DNA of 64,000 nt, taken from Hemerocallis citrina (lineage: Eukaryota; Streptophyta; Magnoliopsida; Asparagales; Asphodelaceae). The notes beneath the pieces were generated by a model. The model saw nothing but the letters and a program-made list of their open reading frames with translations, ran no database searches and was not told the origin of the DNA. The translations under genes were made by a program, and so were the position numbers. Below are positions 20,952 to 34,132 of the stretch, piece after piece. Location of the stretch: assembly GCA_017893485.1 (NCBI GenBank), contig CM030367.1, forward strand, positions 87,432,910 to 87,496,909, read 5' to 3'. Position 1 is the stretch's first letter; every line of letters starts with the position of its first letter.

Positions 20952-22465
20952 TGTTGGTGTATGCCCTAGAGGCTAGTTGTGTATTGACCTTACTAGTTTA
21001 CATTGTATCATGATATTTATTTCATATATGAGGTATTTCATTTATTATGTTGTTTATTGTGATTAAATGGACATAATAAAGTCCTTAGAATAGTAGGTTC
21101 AAAACCATGGGATATCAAGTGCATGACTTGATTGTGAGTTCCTATTGGTTGTAATCAGAACACTATTCTTAAATGTCCCTAGTCAAGTATTATTGTGAAT
21201 TAGGACAACAATAATGTATAGAGACTAGTATGTGCGCAGATTAATGACCATATTTCACGGGTCATAGATATGAGATATCAAGTCTTCACATGAGTACATA
21301 TTAGAGTAATAATGTACTGGACTGACCCACCATGAGAACGTTGCATGAATCATTATGTGAGTGTCATAAGCGGTTCTCACAGTGACCATGGTGTATGTAG
21401 TCCTTTGACTTGAAGTCACTACGGTTTCCTGCATGAAAAGTTATATGTTTTAATGTCGTCAAACGTTGCCTGTAATACGGTGATTATAAAGTCGACTATT
21501 GGATATACTACGAATTATGCGGAGGGATGTGAGTGACTTTGATAAGATTTGTCCCTCTTACATAACATCAGCGATATCTATGGGCCCCTTGATTGAATGA
21601 GACTGCAAAATGCATGGCCATGCTCAAATGAGTCAATATGAGATATTGAGCCCATTTCTTTTAGTAAGTCTACTTGGACAACAAGAAACCAAAGATTGAA
21701 CTATACAAGGGCGACACACTCTATGCCTTGTGGTCAATTAAGATATATGGATAAAGAGACTAGACTACATAGTAACATTGGTCACAGATATGTTATGTCT
21801 AATCACTGGCATTCCCGTTACTTGAATAGCAGTGATGTATTGCTAGATACTGCTCACTATTTGTAATACTAGAATATTATTTTAGTATTACTGTCAACAT
21901 AACGGGAACCTACAAGGTCACACACTTAGAATAGATCAAAATTGAGATTTAAATTTATAAGATGAATTTAAATGTGGATCCAAGTACGATTTGGACTCCT
22001 GACATTGATTGGACATTAAATTAGATTAAATTGGCTGACTAAAGTTTAAACGCCCACACACAAATCTGAACCAGATCAGACTGTGAGTTCAACAGCCTCA
22101 TTACTCTCTTAGGGTTTATTTTCTACAGCTATATATATGATACATATCTTTGGAAAATGGTGACATGAGAAAACCCTAGCCATCACAGAAGTTGTGAGAG
22201 AGAGATCATGAGGAACATCCCCATCCCGCAGCTAGCACCGCGTGTGAGGAAAAGCTTGATTTGATATGTTCATGTGGATACCGTAGAGGCACAACAACAT
22301 TGTAGTGCTGTGATCAACATTAATTGGAGACAGCAGATCCATCTTCAAGGTATAACCCCTAAACGCGATTTGTGGTTTTTCGCATGGATCCATGGTTAGG
22401 TTTTGATATTTCTTTATAATTTTTCCGTTGTGTATTTGATCTGAGACTACCATCGAAACCTAACA
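20952..22465 (+). mobile_element. Copia 5' LTR
   Basis: Starts TGTTGGTGTATGCCCTAGAG and ends CGAAACCTAACA. TATATATA at 22130-22137 is the likely TATA box. It aligns along its whole length with the 3' LTR at 35596-37105. Confidence 0.95.
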
Positions 22466-22466
22466 G

Positions 22467-22480
22467 TGGTATCAGAGACA
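22467..22480 (+). promoter_or_regulatory. Copia primer-binding site (initiator tRNA-Met)
   Basis: TGGTATCAGAGAC lies one base after the LTR end, complementary to initiator tRNA-Met with one mismatch. Confidence 0.85.
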
Positions 22481-23669
22481 CTTGCGAAACCATAATTCGG
22501 TTATGAAAAATATGTGACTATTTGTGATATATTCGCACTTTTGGTAGAAAGATTCATATGTGATATAATTTTTGCAACAGTTATAATGTAAGGATTCGTT
22601 TATGTGTTGGTTGTTAACACAAATGCCACACTAGGGTAGCCATCGGTTTGGAACCATTGAAAACCCTGGAAAGATGTGATTTGCAGTGACGTTAGGGTTT
22701 CTTAAAGCATGAATAGTTCATGCACCTGTGTCGTTTGTAGTGGCATTAGGGTTTCTTAAAACATAAAGAGTTTATGTTCTGGCAGTGGCAAGGGATGATG
22801 ATTCCCCCAAAACCAATCCGGTTTAAAAAATAAACTAAATAAAATCATGACAACAAATTCTTTGATTATTATGTTCTGTGATGCATGGTGCATGGTTGTG
22901 GCCTTAGTTCTGTGATGCATTGTTTAGTTGTGTGATACATGGTTTATGTTCTGTGATGTATTGTTTATATTTTGGTATTTTGAATACGACCTGCATGTCG
23001 TGCCTTTCTCTCTACTTTCTTAATATAATCATTTCTCTCTAAACTCCAATTGTACATTCTTTTGTTATATGTAAATGTAATCTCACTGAGGAGGAAAGGA
23101 ATTGACAACCATACAAGGACAAGATTGGGAAGCTACTTGGAGAAGACGATATAATCCCTTTGTTCAACTTTGATACTCTCATTGGCTTGAGAGAATCAGT
23201 ATGTTACGGCCACAAACATGTCACATAAATTTTATGCTTTTAATTTGGTATGAGATGCATTGTTGTATACTAATGGATGATGAATGGTGAGATCAATTAA
23301 TAAAATAACAAAAATCGCTCAAAGTAAATATTAAGTTGCAATAGGATGCCTTCCAATGCATGGGACTCATCTAGGATAGGATCGATTAAGTGTAGCTCTG
23401 CCAAAGCAGGGTGCCTTTATCTATTCTAGTGAGACGTGATGGGATAAAAGCAATATTCAATTGCCAATCATTAAGTCTGACTTAACTGGACTATTTCAAT
23501 AGGATTAAAGGTTTAAATCCATAGAGTTAGGCTTTAGTTTATGAGATAGATTAGAGTAAATGTTACTCACCTAACTATCAAAGAGTTGCATATTATGCAA
23601 TTGGAAAATGTTCCATACCTAAATAACTGAATTTTGGGTGATCAGCCAAAGCTTAATCAAAACTAGGTG
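22481..23669 (+). other. Copia untranslated leader, first part
   Basis: No gene. Non-coding leader between PBS and gag; it continues at 26596-26830 after the solo LTR. A repeated block CTGTGATGCATGGTGCATGG and relatives occurs at 22875-22975. TSD copy AGGTG is at 23665-23669. Confidence 0.6.
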
Positions 23670-26590
23670 TATAACGCCCCGAATACCAAAATATGGTAAT
23701 TCGTAGCTCAACAGGATCTACACTTTACTTCGTACAATTTTACAAGGAATTTTGAAACTTTTATTACATCATTGTTCTTTTACATCAATAACGTAGCAGA
23801 ATGTAAATGAAGTACAACATGATCAATATATACAGTTTCAACAACTTGAACATGTAAACTAATCATCAGCATCAAATTCATCTCTATATCTCCTTATAAG
23901 ATCCAAGTCCTGCATATGAAACCGTGGGCATGTCAGTTGCTTACAACCGACGCAATGTTACAAACAACGATCCTCTCTATGCTGTATTATAACGAAATCT
24001 CTTACTTTAATAAATTACAAACTTGAATGCATATAAAAAAGTATAGAGTGAATACCCTAGATATGTTAGTGTATGACATGACTTAATGCCTATTGCAGGT
24101 GTTATACTACAATGACACTAATGCATACTTGTTCAGATTCTATGCATTCATACTATATAGGTCTGAGGACAAGCACCTACGTACTCTACATTAAAGAGTT
24201 TAAACCCTAGCCATGATAACTACCCAGTAATCAAACAAAGTTTAGACATTCCACGAGTACAGATTCCAGTCCCCGGAGATCCACCACCCGACTATACAGA
24301 ATCCTCGTCACGCGAACATCCCACAAGTGTCCTTCTAGCCCCGGTATACACATATACACTGGAGTACGGTTTACTATTCGCCCAACTATTCATGATCCCG
24401 GAATCCACTGCCCGATCAATCATAATTCAGGATTTAATTAAGGCCCTGCATCCATCGCAAGCAACCACAATTCCGGAATCCACCGCTCGACTAGGGTCTA
24501 TAGTCCCGGAATCCACCGCCCGACTGGGTCTATAGTCCTGGAATCCACCGTCCGACTGGGTCTATAGTCCCGGAATCTACCGTTCGACTATATAGAGGCC
24601 CTCCACTTACATTTGCCCAAGTTTATTACATCTTCACTTAGTGCCTAATTCTTAAGTTTGAACATGAATAAATAGTACTACCTAGAGCTAGTTTACCCTC
24701 CTGCCGGTCTTACACAAAATACCGAGAATGACAACTTTATTGACCACTTCTCAAAAATCAATTATTCATTACCATTACTTTTGCCGGTACCTGGGTATCA
24801 CTAAACCTCTAGAATCAACATCTTTCCATGTTCAACAACTTGGGGTACTCATCTCCTTATAATTCATATTCTCAAATTTCATGTGTTCATAATTTATTCA
24901 AATTCTTTCATGCATTCTTATTCATTCATCAATAGGTACAATCTAAACCTATTCATTTTCACAAACACTTTTCATATTTATCCAAAACTTTCGTGAATCA
25001 AGTTAATTAAGATTAAGATATAATCTCTTTAAAATTTATCTTCGAAAATCAATCTCATCATCTTCCTTTGATTTATTTTGAACCAATCTTAACATCTTAA
25101 TCCTATGTCTTTCTTAAGTTCACATTTCATCGAATCATGAATATGATCTTTACTTTCCCCAAATATAACTTAAAACAGCGAGAATATATTTTCAATCAAG
25201 TCGTTTAAGTAACATTGCAAAACAGTAAATTCAAAGTTAGAGAACCGCATTTCATGCTATTTGTAAAAATCATAGTAAATTGTATACTTCACGAAACTTA
25301 GCATTTTTTATATCAAACTGAAGGTATACAAGTATACTTTCATTTTGTAGTTATAAGTTTCTCTCAAAATACCATATCTATAACCCTAAATTCTTCAAAA
25401 TATACAGTGGGGTCGAGATATTGAAATACTGCTACTGTACAGGTCTTGTAAAATTCATATAAAATCCAATTCTTTATGAAAATTTGAGTTCTTAGACTTT
25501 TCAGAAAGGTTAACGTGTCTACTATAATTTCTTAGTTCAGACTTTTCTCAAATTATTTCATTTACAATGCTGAATTAATCAAAAACCGAAAGGTGTGTAG
25601 AATTCCTGCAACCAGCCAACTGCTAACAAGTTTTGAGTTTAGAATTTATTAAAATAGTAAACGAACTCCGAATCATATGAAATTCTAAAGGGATGCTACT
25701 TACATATACAAGATGCTCCCCCAAAAAGTTTTAGTTCCAGATTCCAACTATTTTATTAGATATGATTATCTGTAGTGTAAACAAAATTTAAAACAGTAAC
25801 TTTCTTTGCATGAATTAGTAACTTTGTGTACAAATCTATTTTCATATCATTTAATCTAATCAAGAAGTACTACCATGCAATTAAACAACATCAATTCAAC
25901 TTATCTTCATGAAAATCTTTCAATTAGCATGCATCTTCATTCTAAATATCATTATTTCAATTTAATCACTAGTCATATGCATATCAACTTATCTCTCTTT
26001 CTTTTCCTATCTTTCTTATTTTTATATTTTGTTTCTTTTTGATCTTTGGTGCAACATTATGAAGGAAGGGGAGGGGGGGGGGGGGTGTTTATAGGGTTTG
26101 AGAAGGCTCTTCTACTACTCAAATTAAGTGTTCTAATTCATAACCTACATAATCCCCTTCACTAATTGCCCACTCACCATTACTCTCACAAACCCCCAAC
26201 TCTTCCTATTCTTATGCATGACTAACTCTTCTTGTGACTTTTGGGTTGCACTACGTGCACATACAACTCACAAGCACACACTCTCATTTGTTAGTTGTTA
26301 TTTATTTATTTGTACATGTTGTTTACATGACAAGTATACAACCAATTGTAGGATTTTTCTTAGTGGGTTTCCTCTTGTGGGCTTGGTCTATTTTTATTTA
26401 TTTAATTTATTTTAATGGGCTTAGAGTCTTCTATTAGGCATATGGGTACTAATATGCAACAAAAATGAATGAAAGAAAATTGTGCATAATTTTTAAATAA
26501 AATTGAGAATAAAAAAATTATAAGATGAAATTGCACGTGTAAAAATAAGAAATGTATTTTTCATTTAAAAGTTTTATACGGGATGTTACA
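23670..26590 (-). mobile_element. Solo LTR, type A (2921 bp), minus orientation, in Copia leader
   Basis: The left end TATAACGCCCC is the complement of an LTR 3' terminus (one change from TGTAACGCCCC), and the right end GGGATGTTACA is its 5' terminus. Perfect TSD AGGTG at 23665-23669 and 26591-26595. It contains the conserved hairpin (23931-23952) and GTGGGCA block. No internal domain is present, so it is a solo LTR. A 14-G run lies near 26073. A short repeat (CCCGGAATCCACCGCCCGAC, about 40-bp period) lies at 24400-24600. Confidence 0.93.
24400..24600. repeat. Short tandem repeat inside solo LTR
   Basis: CCGGAATCCACCG followed by CGACTGGGTCTATAGTCC recurs about every 40 bp, at least four times. 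Confidence 0.75.
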
Positions 26591-26595
26591 AGGTG

Positions 26596-26830
26596 AAATA
26601 TGGATCGCGGCCTACTAGAAAATCTTACGATGGGTTTTTCCGAGTCAATGACTGAGGGTCGTTGATTTGAATAAAAATAGTAGGAGGCACATTTAATTAA
26701 AGACCTTATTAAATATTTAAATGTCATGATACATACTCTGCATATTTCTGTTTATGATGGTTAAATATTTTTTCTGTGCATATTTCTGTAAAATGATATT
26801 TACTTTGCATATTTATGTTGATAGAGTAAC
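26596..26830 (+). other. Copia leader, second part
   Basis: Non-coding leader resuming after the solo LTR. CTGCATATTTCTGT-type repeats (26735-26815) precede the gag ATG. Confidence 0.6.
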
Positions 26831-27188
26831 ATGGAATCCAACACATCAAATAACCTATCATTGCGATCTATCATTGAGAAGGAAAAACTGTCTGGAACAA
26901 ATTTTCTGGACTGGTACAAGAATCTGAGGATAGTCCTCAGACATGAGAAAAAACTGTATGTTCTAGAGCAGCCTATTCCTGATCCACCTGCTGCAAGTGC
27001 CCCTCACACTGAAAAGGATGGTCATAAGAAGCAACAAGATGACGCCTTGGACGTTGGTTGTCTCATGCTAGTCACCATGAACTCTGAGCTTCAGAAGCAA
27101 CATGAGAACATGGATGCCTATAGTATGATCGTACACCTCAAGAAGCTCTATCAAGAGCAGGCTAGGCATGAGGTTTGAAGTCTCAAAG
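26831..27188 (+). pseudogene. gag: Copia gag, N-terminal part
   Basis: Gag forms the virus-like particle. The frame starts at ATG 26831 with NNLSLRSIIEKEKLSGTNFL then DWYKNLRIVLRHEKKLYVLE, the typical N-terminus of plant Copia Gag. It continues with DDALDVGCLMLVTMNSELQK and a HENMDAYSMIVHLKKLYQ helix. A TGA at 27176-27178 stops it, and ten bases later a 4.8-kb solo LTR interrupts it at TSD CAAAG (27184-27188). The frame resumes at 31976. Confidence 0.88.
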
Positions 27189-27604
27189 TGTAACAGCCCG
27201 CAAAATAGTAAATAACTATTTTGCATATTAATCCGTGCACATCTGAGAATTGGACGTGATTAAGTATTTTTCATGATTATTAGTTTTAATTGAGGAATTT
27301 TCAGTTATATTATATATTCTGAACTCGATAAAATGTATTCGGGATATTTTCTCAATTAACTTCTGTATGTTACGCCGATTAGTTTAGAAAAACAATCATT
27401 TGAAAAAAAAAATATTTTTATAAACTGTATTCTCATATCTTGATTTTACAAATACATCTTTTTATTTATATATATGAGTGTATGAGTATTTGAGTATGTA
27501 TATAAGTATGTATGTATCCATGTATATAAATACTTTTGAGTATATGTATATGTGTATATACGTATATATGTATATTAATTGGATTGTATGCAATACAATG
27601 TATG

Positions 27605-27608
<4 letters not shown>

Positions 27609-27672
<64 letters not shown>
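27609..27672. repeat. (TA)n microsatellite
   Basis: About 31 TA repeats in a wider TATG/TATA-rich stretch (27470-27760). The ORF across it is an artefact of the repeat. Confidence 0.95.
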
Positions 27673-27676
<4 letters not shown>

Positions 27677-29189
27677 ATGTTATATATATATATATAGATG
27701 TATGTATAAGTAGATATGAATGTATGTATAAATAATTGGAGTGTATATATATATATAGACTATGTAGTATGTAGAAGAATCACACATAAATCTTCATTCC
27801 ATTTTTGATCTTGATGAGATCCTATGGCTAATATCAAATCCATGAAGCATATGAACCCAATTCTCCATATATTATTGGATTGTTCTAGGTTCTTGTAGCT
27901 TCATCCCCACAACTCCACCTCACTTCCTTTTCTTTCCAACTTGGCCAACCCTCACCCTCACCCTCTCCCTCTCATTGCAGATCCGGCCAAACACCCCCCC
28001 CCCCCCCACATTCATTTCCACACTCTTCTCACTATTTCTCATTCTTCTTCATCATCTAATTTTTCATCTTCTTCTAATTCTTCTTAAACCCAAAAGCAAA
28101 GAGAGTGAGAAAGAAGGAAAGAGAGAGAGAGAGAGAGAGAGTTTGATTTTGCTTGTAGGTTCATGGAGGTAGGAGGCGTGAAGAGCAAGAGGAGGAGGAG
28201 CTAGCAACTCGATGCTTCAAGTTTTCTTCAATCCGGATGTGGGTGTTTTCTAAAATCATGCTTGTTTAATTTATTTGATATGATGCCTTCTTGAATGCTA
28301 GGTGATAAGAGGAAATAGAGTAGTTAATTGTTCATGTGTGAGTTTGGTTGAGATGTGAAGTAGAGGTAGAAAGTTGCAAACTTGATGTTATATGCATGTC
28401 TTTAGTTAGAAATTCCTAACTTGGTGTATGGTTAGAGTTGTGATCCCAAAATTTTACCAGATGATCTTATAAGATTCTTTAGCAAGCCCTATTTTTTTAT
28501 AGATTTTTCGGAGTTGATTTGATATTTTAAAAAAAATTGCATTTCCGAAATAGTAGGCTGAATTTGGGGCTGTGTATTGCCTGGTTTTGGGGTATGTTCA
28601 TGGAGTCATAACTTGAGTTTGAGAACTCATTTTGAGTTGAAATTTGAACTAGAGTTATATGTATATTGTAGCAACATTTATTCCAAATTTCACAATTTTT
28701 GGAATATATTTGCTATTGTTAATATATTATTTCGTTCGACTGGTTGAAGCTGAAGATGTTCTGTTTTGGGAGTTTGGAACTGAATCTTGAAAAATTATAT
28801 TTCTCAAATGGTATTAGATTTTGGGATGAAACTTGAAATGTAGCGTTCTTGTATGTGTCTTCTACTATTATGCAAAGTTTGATAATTTCTGGAAGATTTT
28901 TAATACTCCGTTTGATCAATTCAAAACATCGCAACGAGAACGTAGAACTACAGTTGTGTTCCGTTTTGGGATGATTTCGATCGAAGTTTGAAAGTCAGTA
29001 TCTCTTTGATTATTTTGAGACAGGAGTATAAATTTTGGAGTATGGATGTTGGTTATGTCTACTTTGGTTCTCCAAAGTTTCAGAATTATTGGACGAAGTT
29101 TGAGGGATCAAACAATTGTTTCGTTTGTAGCCGGTTGTTAAGGGTGAAGTCTGCAGGATTGAACAGTGCAAAACTAATGGAAATTGAAG

Positions 29190-30110
29190 TTTTATAGCAC
29201 TTTGGTGGCTGAATCGGAGGAAGTAATCAATTGGGAAGTTGTAGTAGAAACTCATGTATTTCTATAGAACCCAGGATCACACAATTTCGATAAGTAGATG
29301 AATTGTTATATTAGTTGCAAGATGCAACAGATTGCTAAGGTGAATCTGTAGGTTGAGAAGTGAACCCCTAATGAAAACAAGGATTTTATAGCACTTTAAA
29401 AGCTAAATCCGAGGAAATGATCAACTAGAGAAATAAAGTAAAGACTCATAGCTTTCAGAAACATCAAAAATCATGCAAATCTAGTTTGGAGAATGAAAGT
29501 TATGAATTTTCTAAGCTCGGGACAGAACCAGTCCAAGATGAGGGCTTATTGTTTTGTAGAGTAGATTAGTTTTTCTTGTGCACTCCTGTTAGACATGGGG
29601 TTTTATAGTACGTAAATGGATGAATTTGAGTAAGTGATCAACTGGAGAGTTGTTGCAGACATTCAACCTTTCTATTGAACCCAAGATCACGCGATTCTGA
29701 TAAGTGAGTGATTAGTTATGCCTGTTGTAAGAAGCAGTAATAATGCATTGATACTATGAGTCTGCATGTTGAGATTGTGCACACCCGATGGAGATAGGGG
29801 TTTTATAGCATTTTAATGACTGAAATTGAGGAAGTGACCAACTAGAGAGTTGTAGTGCACACTCATACCTTTATATAAAGGTCAGGATCTTGAGATTCCA
29901 ATAAGTGGGTCATGTGCTATGAATTTTTTAAGTGCAGCCACCGCAAAATTGTTGAACTGATTACTCTAGCTGATTGGTAAGGAATTTCTAATCGTTATGG
30001 ACTGAATTTGAGATAGTCATCAACTAGAGAGTGAAGTAGAAGATTATATCTTTCTATAGAATCTGGAATCGTCAAATTTGAGTTAGTAGATGATTTGATA
30101 TGGGATTTTC
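29190..30110. repeat. Diverged tandem repeat, period about 200 bp, in the long solo LTR
   Basis: Units start near GTTTTATAGCAC (29190, 29385, 29600, 29800, and a degraded one near 29985), then GATCAACTGGAGAGTTG, TTTCTATAGAACCCAGGATC and GATTCCGATAAGT. About five copies. Confidence 0.8.
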
Positions 30111-31514
30111 TACATATGACAATATTATGATTGTGAGCTAAAATTGGGTTTTAAGATGTTTTAAGTATTTATCCCTTCTAAGCACTTCACATTTAACTTG
30201 GATGAGATTCTTGGTGCTTATAACACATGATGGAATCATGATCGAGTTAGGGATATAGTTGTACGGTTGATTGTCGTATGTATAGCTTGTGGTTAGGACT
30301 ATCAACCTAATAGGCAAGTGTTGAAATTGATTTCCACCTCGAGAAATAGTGATTTTCTTGTGCACCGTTAAATCGATTACCGAAGAAGGTCGTCCGCAGG
30401 CCGGGGTACTAGATGAGATCCGAGACAGAGGTGGTGGCAAACAATGGAGATCGGGTCACCGGTGTTTGGGGTTGATAGGCTAGGTCTGAAACAACTAGAT
30501 AATTGAACTACATGAATGATAGCCTGCGAATGATCTGATCTAATTATCTACCTCGTCTAGAATGCTTTGATGCCCTAGGTCTGTCAATGCCTGAATATTA
30601 GTGGTTGTGTTTGTTTCACCTCATTTTCAGGGTATAAGGCACTCCCTTGGGCACCGTTGTACTGCTCGCTGAGAGTCGTGGGTCAGGAACATTAGTTGAG
30701 GACCTATAGAGGTGTTGGCAATTGAGGAATATCGATTTGCCGTATTGGTTTTTGTTGACAGAATCGTTTGGGTTCAATCATTTAGACGTTATACGAGGTT
30801 GGGTAATTATCATGTTTTTTTAATTAATTATTTTCTTTACTTTTTGCTTGAAGACCGAGTTGGTGTTAGGGGTGATATCCTATAATCCGATTTGTTCTAA
30901 GGGTCAGCACTAGGCAGTGATAACCAGGGTTGTCTCTTCCTGTCAAAGAGATACGAGCTGTGTCTTCTCACTAGTCGAGAACACGGGAGCCATATCTCGC
31001 TCTGTTAATTCCTGAGGTACCTTGATAAGAACGAGATATTCCCTTGTTCTATGTTGGTGGACACGAATGGACCATGGGGCTGCTGTCTTATGGATCTTCG
31101 ATGCCATAGGTATGCTGCTATGTATATGTAAGTTCGTCACGGCTTTTGAGTGAGGTCCGGTACGTCGGTTATTAGTGGTAAACGGGGACACCCCAAAATT
31201 TTGCAACCTCCTCAATCATGTTGTACTTATCGGGAACAGGAAATTTACAATAGTAGAATGCAATGCATGGCGAGGGTTCGAAACCCTGAACTGGAGAAGA
31301 TGGCTTGATTTGGGGCGTATGTAGTATGGAATGCATGCATTTCCAAAGTCTTGCTGACATTAGATTAAGTGCATCCGAGTGCATCTGTTTTCTATGCGTT
31401 AGACTTTAGGTCATGGCATACAGAGACACTAGAAAATTAGGATGCACATTTCTTTTTTCATCAAGACTGATTGTGATTGTATAACTTTATAAATCTCTAT
31501 TCTTATCAGCATTG

Positions 31515-31534
31515 CGTCAGTATACATACTGACG
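31515..31534 (+). repeat. Conserved LTR hairpin, perfect copy
   Basis: Arms CGTCAGTA and TACTGACG pair perfectly over 8 bp around TACA, then TGCCCA. Arm sequence differs from other copies while pairing is kept. Confidence 0.7.
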
Positions 31535-31975
31535 TGCCCACTCAATTTAGGTACTGGATGCCGGGTCACCAGTGTTGGAGAAATCAAGACAAGTAGGGCA
31601 TCCAAGTGGAGTAGCAGCGTACATACCTACCATTCGAGCAGGTGCAGGAATATCAGAGTAGCGCAACAGAAAATTCGAGCTACATGGCGCATCTCAGGAA
31701 AGCAGCATGACCACTCGGTGGAGTTTCCATTAGAAAGCAGTTGACTACTATTCTGGGTGGCAGATGATATCTGTTACAATGTAGTATCTGTATTAAGTTG
31801 ATGTAATTTGTATTCTTTATTTTAAGAACAAGATGTAATTGCTTAATGTAATGACTTGTTGGCATTAAAAAGTTTTTAATTTCCATGTTTTTACTGTGTT
31901 GAGTTGCATTTGAAGGCAAAGATTCTGTTTGTGTCATGAATTTCCAATAACGGGGATCCGGGGCACTACACAAAG

Positions 31976-32470
31976 GTATTGTTTTAGTGCAAACTGGAAG
32001 AAGGAAGCCCTGTTAGAACTCATGTGCTCAAGGTGATTGAGTACATAGAGAATTTTGAAAGACTTGGTTTCCCATTGGGTTAAGAGTTGGCCACTGACTT
32101 GGTCCTGCAATCGTTGTCGGAAAGTTATAGTCAATTCGTCATGAACTACAACATGAATGAAATTGACAAACCTCTGCTAGAATTGCTAAGCATGTTAAGA
32201 ATAGCTGAACAAAATATTAGTAAGGGAAATACCATTATGATGGTCCAACAGGCCAAAGGTAAGGGCAATGGCAAAAAGCAGATCAAGAAACCCAAAGGTA
32301 AGGGGAAGGGCAAGCTAGCAAGGGCTATATCAAACCCAGCACTTCTGTCTTGAAACCTAAGAGTGGGGTGGCCAAGGAGGGCACATGCTTCCACTGTGGT
32401 GAGACTGGACATTGAAAGAGGAACTGTCATAAGTACCTGGAGGAGCTTAAGAAGAAAGGAAGTGAGACTT
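31976..32470 (+). pseudogene. gag: Copia gag, C-terminal part with zinc knuckle
   Basis: Resumes exactly after the solo-LTR TSD: CKLEEGSPVRTHVLKVIEYI, then ELATDLVLQSLSESYSQFVM and NEIDKPLLELLSMLRIAEQN, a basic KGKGNGKKQIKKPKGKGKGK linker, and a CCHC zinc knuckle CFHCGETGH, stop, KRNC. Stops at 31985 (TAG for CAG), 32091 (TAA for CAA) and 32413 (TGA for TGG) are all C-to-T or G-to-A transitions. One frame shift lies after the basic linker. Confidence 0.88.
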
Positions 32471-33437
32471 CCACTACATGGATTTTTATTATAAAAGTCA
32501 ATTTATCTACTTCTGCATCTTGGGTATTAGATACTGGATGTGGATCTCACATTTGTGTAAATGTGTAGGATCTCAAAAGGAGTAGACCATGGGCTAAGGG
32601 CGAAATTGACCTACGAGTTGGAAATGGAGCAAAAGTTGCTGCTTTAGCTGTAGGAACTTGTCATTTATTATTGCCCACTGGGCTTATCATTGAGTTAGAG
32701 AACTGTTATTTTGTGCCTGCTATTAGTAGAAATATTATTTCTATTTCTTGTTTGGACAAGAAGGGTTTTTCATTTATAATAAAGGACAAAAATTGTTTTA
32801 TTTATGTGAATGATATCTGTTATACTAGTGCACAATTGAGTAATGGAATTTATATTCTCGACCTCGAAATGCCGTATATAATATAAATACTAAGAGGTTC
32901 AAGTCAAATGATACGAACCAAACTTACTTCTGGCATTGTTGTTTGTGCCACATAATTGAAAACTGCATATCCAAAATCTATAAAGATGGATTCTTGGACT
33001 CATTTGATTTTGAATCATATGAGGTATGTAAACTTTGTTTGTTGGGCAAGATGACCAAAGCTCCATTCACTAGAAAAGGTGAAAGGGCTAGTGATCTTTT
33101 AGGTCTCATACATATTGATGTTTGCAGACCTTTCAACACATTGGCTAGAGGAGGTTTTCAGTACTTCATGAAATTTACTGATGATTTCAGTAGATATGGA
33201 TTTATGTATCTGATGAAACACAAATCAGAGTCATTTGAAAAGTTCAAAGAATTCAAGAATGAGGTACAAAATCAACTTGGTAAAATTATTAAAGCCCTTC
33301 GATCAGATCGAGGTGGTGAGTACTTAAGTCAAGATTTTGATGACCATATAAAAGAGTGTGGGATAATATCTCAACTCACTCCCTTGGAACACCGCAATAG
33401 AATGGTGTCTCTGAGAGGAGGAACCGGACATTGTTAG
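32471..33437 (+). pseudogene. Copia protease and integrase (N-terminal half)
   Basis: Protease active site: WVLDTGCGSHICVN. Then ISRNIISISCLDKKGF and YILDLEMP. The integrase zinc finger is degraded: YFWHCCLCHIIENCISKIYK where an HH pair is expected, then CKLCLLGKMTKAPF. The catalytic core shows GLIHIDVCRPFN (first Asp), FMKFTDDFSRYGFMYLMKHK, then IKALRSDRGGEYLSQDF (second Asp). A one-base shift near 33385 moves the NGVSERRN box (catalytic Glu) to another frame, with TAG for Gln just before it. Confidence 0.88.
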
Positions 33438-34132
33438 ACATGGTCCGATCAATGATGAGTCATGCAGATCTTCCAAGCTCCTTGTTGGGGCATGCTCTAT
33501 TAACAGCTGCTTTCACACATAACCTTGTTCTATCTAAAATAGTTCAAGTGACACCATATGAGATATGGACTGGGAGGCGTCCTAGTGTGTCTTTTATGAA
33601 GATTTGGGATTGTGAAGCCTATGTAAGGTGCCAAGTCCTTGATAAACTTGGTCCCAAATCTGGTAAGTGCTTCTTTGTAGGATATCCCAAGAAAACCAAG
33701 GGATACTATTTCTATAATCCGACCGAAGGCAAAATATTTGTCGCATGGACTGCTGTGTTCCTAGGGAGAGAATTAGTCTCCAAAAGAGCTAGTGGGAGAA
33801 CAATAGAACTTGAAGAAATTCAAACTTCGCAAAGTATCAGCAAACCAATTGTGGAAATTGAGCAGACTCCAAAAATTATTGTGGAACAACCACCTGTTCA
33901 AGTAGCACAAGGCCTACATAAGTCTTGTAGGATACCTCATCAACCTGAGAGATATGGATTTTTCATGACTCAACATGGTGATATATTACTCGTGGATCAG
34001 GATGAGCTTACGACTTATAAGGAAGCTGTAAAAGGCCCAGAAACTGAGAAATGGCTTGAGGCCATGAGATCTGATATGAAATCCATGTATAACAACCAAG
34101 TATGGACCTTGGTAGACCCACCTAAAGGGTAA
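33431..34132 (+). pseudogene. Copia integrase C-terminal half and linker
   Basis: MVRSMMSHADLPSSLLGHAL, then TPYEIWTGRRPSVSFMKIWD and GKCFFVGYPKKTKGYYFYNP are the standard C-terminal integrase (GKGY-type) blocks of plant Copia. It runs through a spacer with CRIPHQPERYGF into the start of RT (AMRSDMKSMYNNQVWTLVDP). Open for 233 codons, then a stop at the RT border. Confidence 0.9.

Larger units (their letters stand above)
27189..31970 (+). mobile_element. Solo LTR, type A long subfamily (4782 bp), in Copia gag
   Basis: Starts TGTAACAGCCCG and ends CCGGGGCACTACA, with perfect TSD CAAAG at 27184-27188 and 31971-31975. No PBS or coding domains lie inside. It is related to the solo LTR at 48582-52124 (shared TCTGTTAATTCCTGA and GGACACGAANGGACCATGGG blocks). 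The extra length comes partly from a (TA)n run and a roughly 200-bp tandem repeat (29190-30110). It contains a perfect version of the conserved hairpin (31515-31534). Confidence 0.93.

Noticed and set aside
26218..26437. Two hydrophobic ORFs of 65 and 67 codons
   Set aside because: Located in the 5' part of a minus-oriented solo LTR, AT-rich, overlapping in two frames.
27478..27735. 85-codon ORF
   Set aside because: Translation of the (TA)n and TATG microsatellite.
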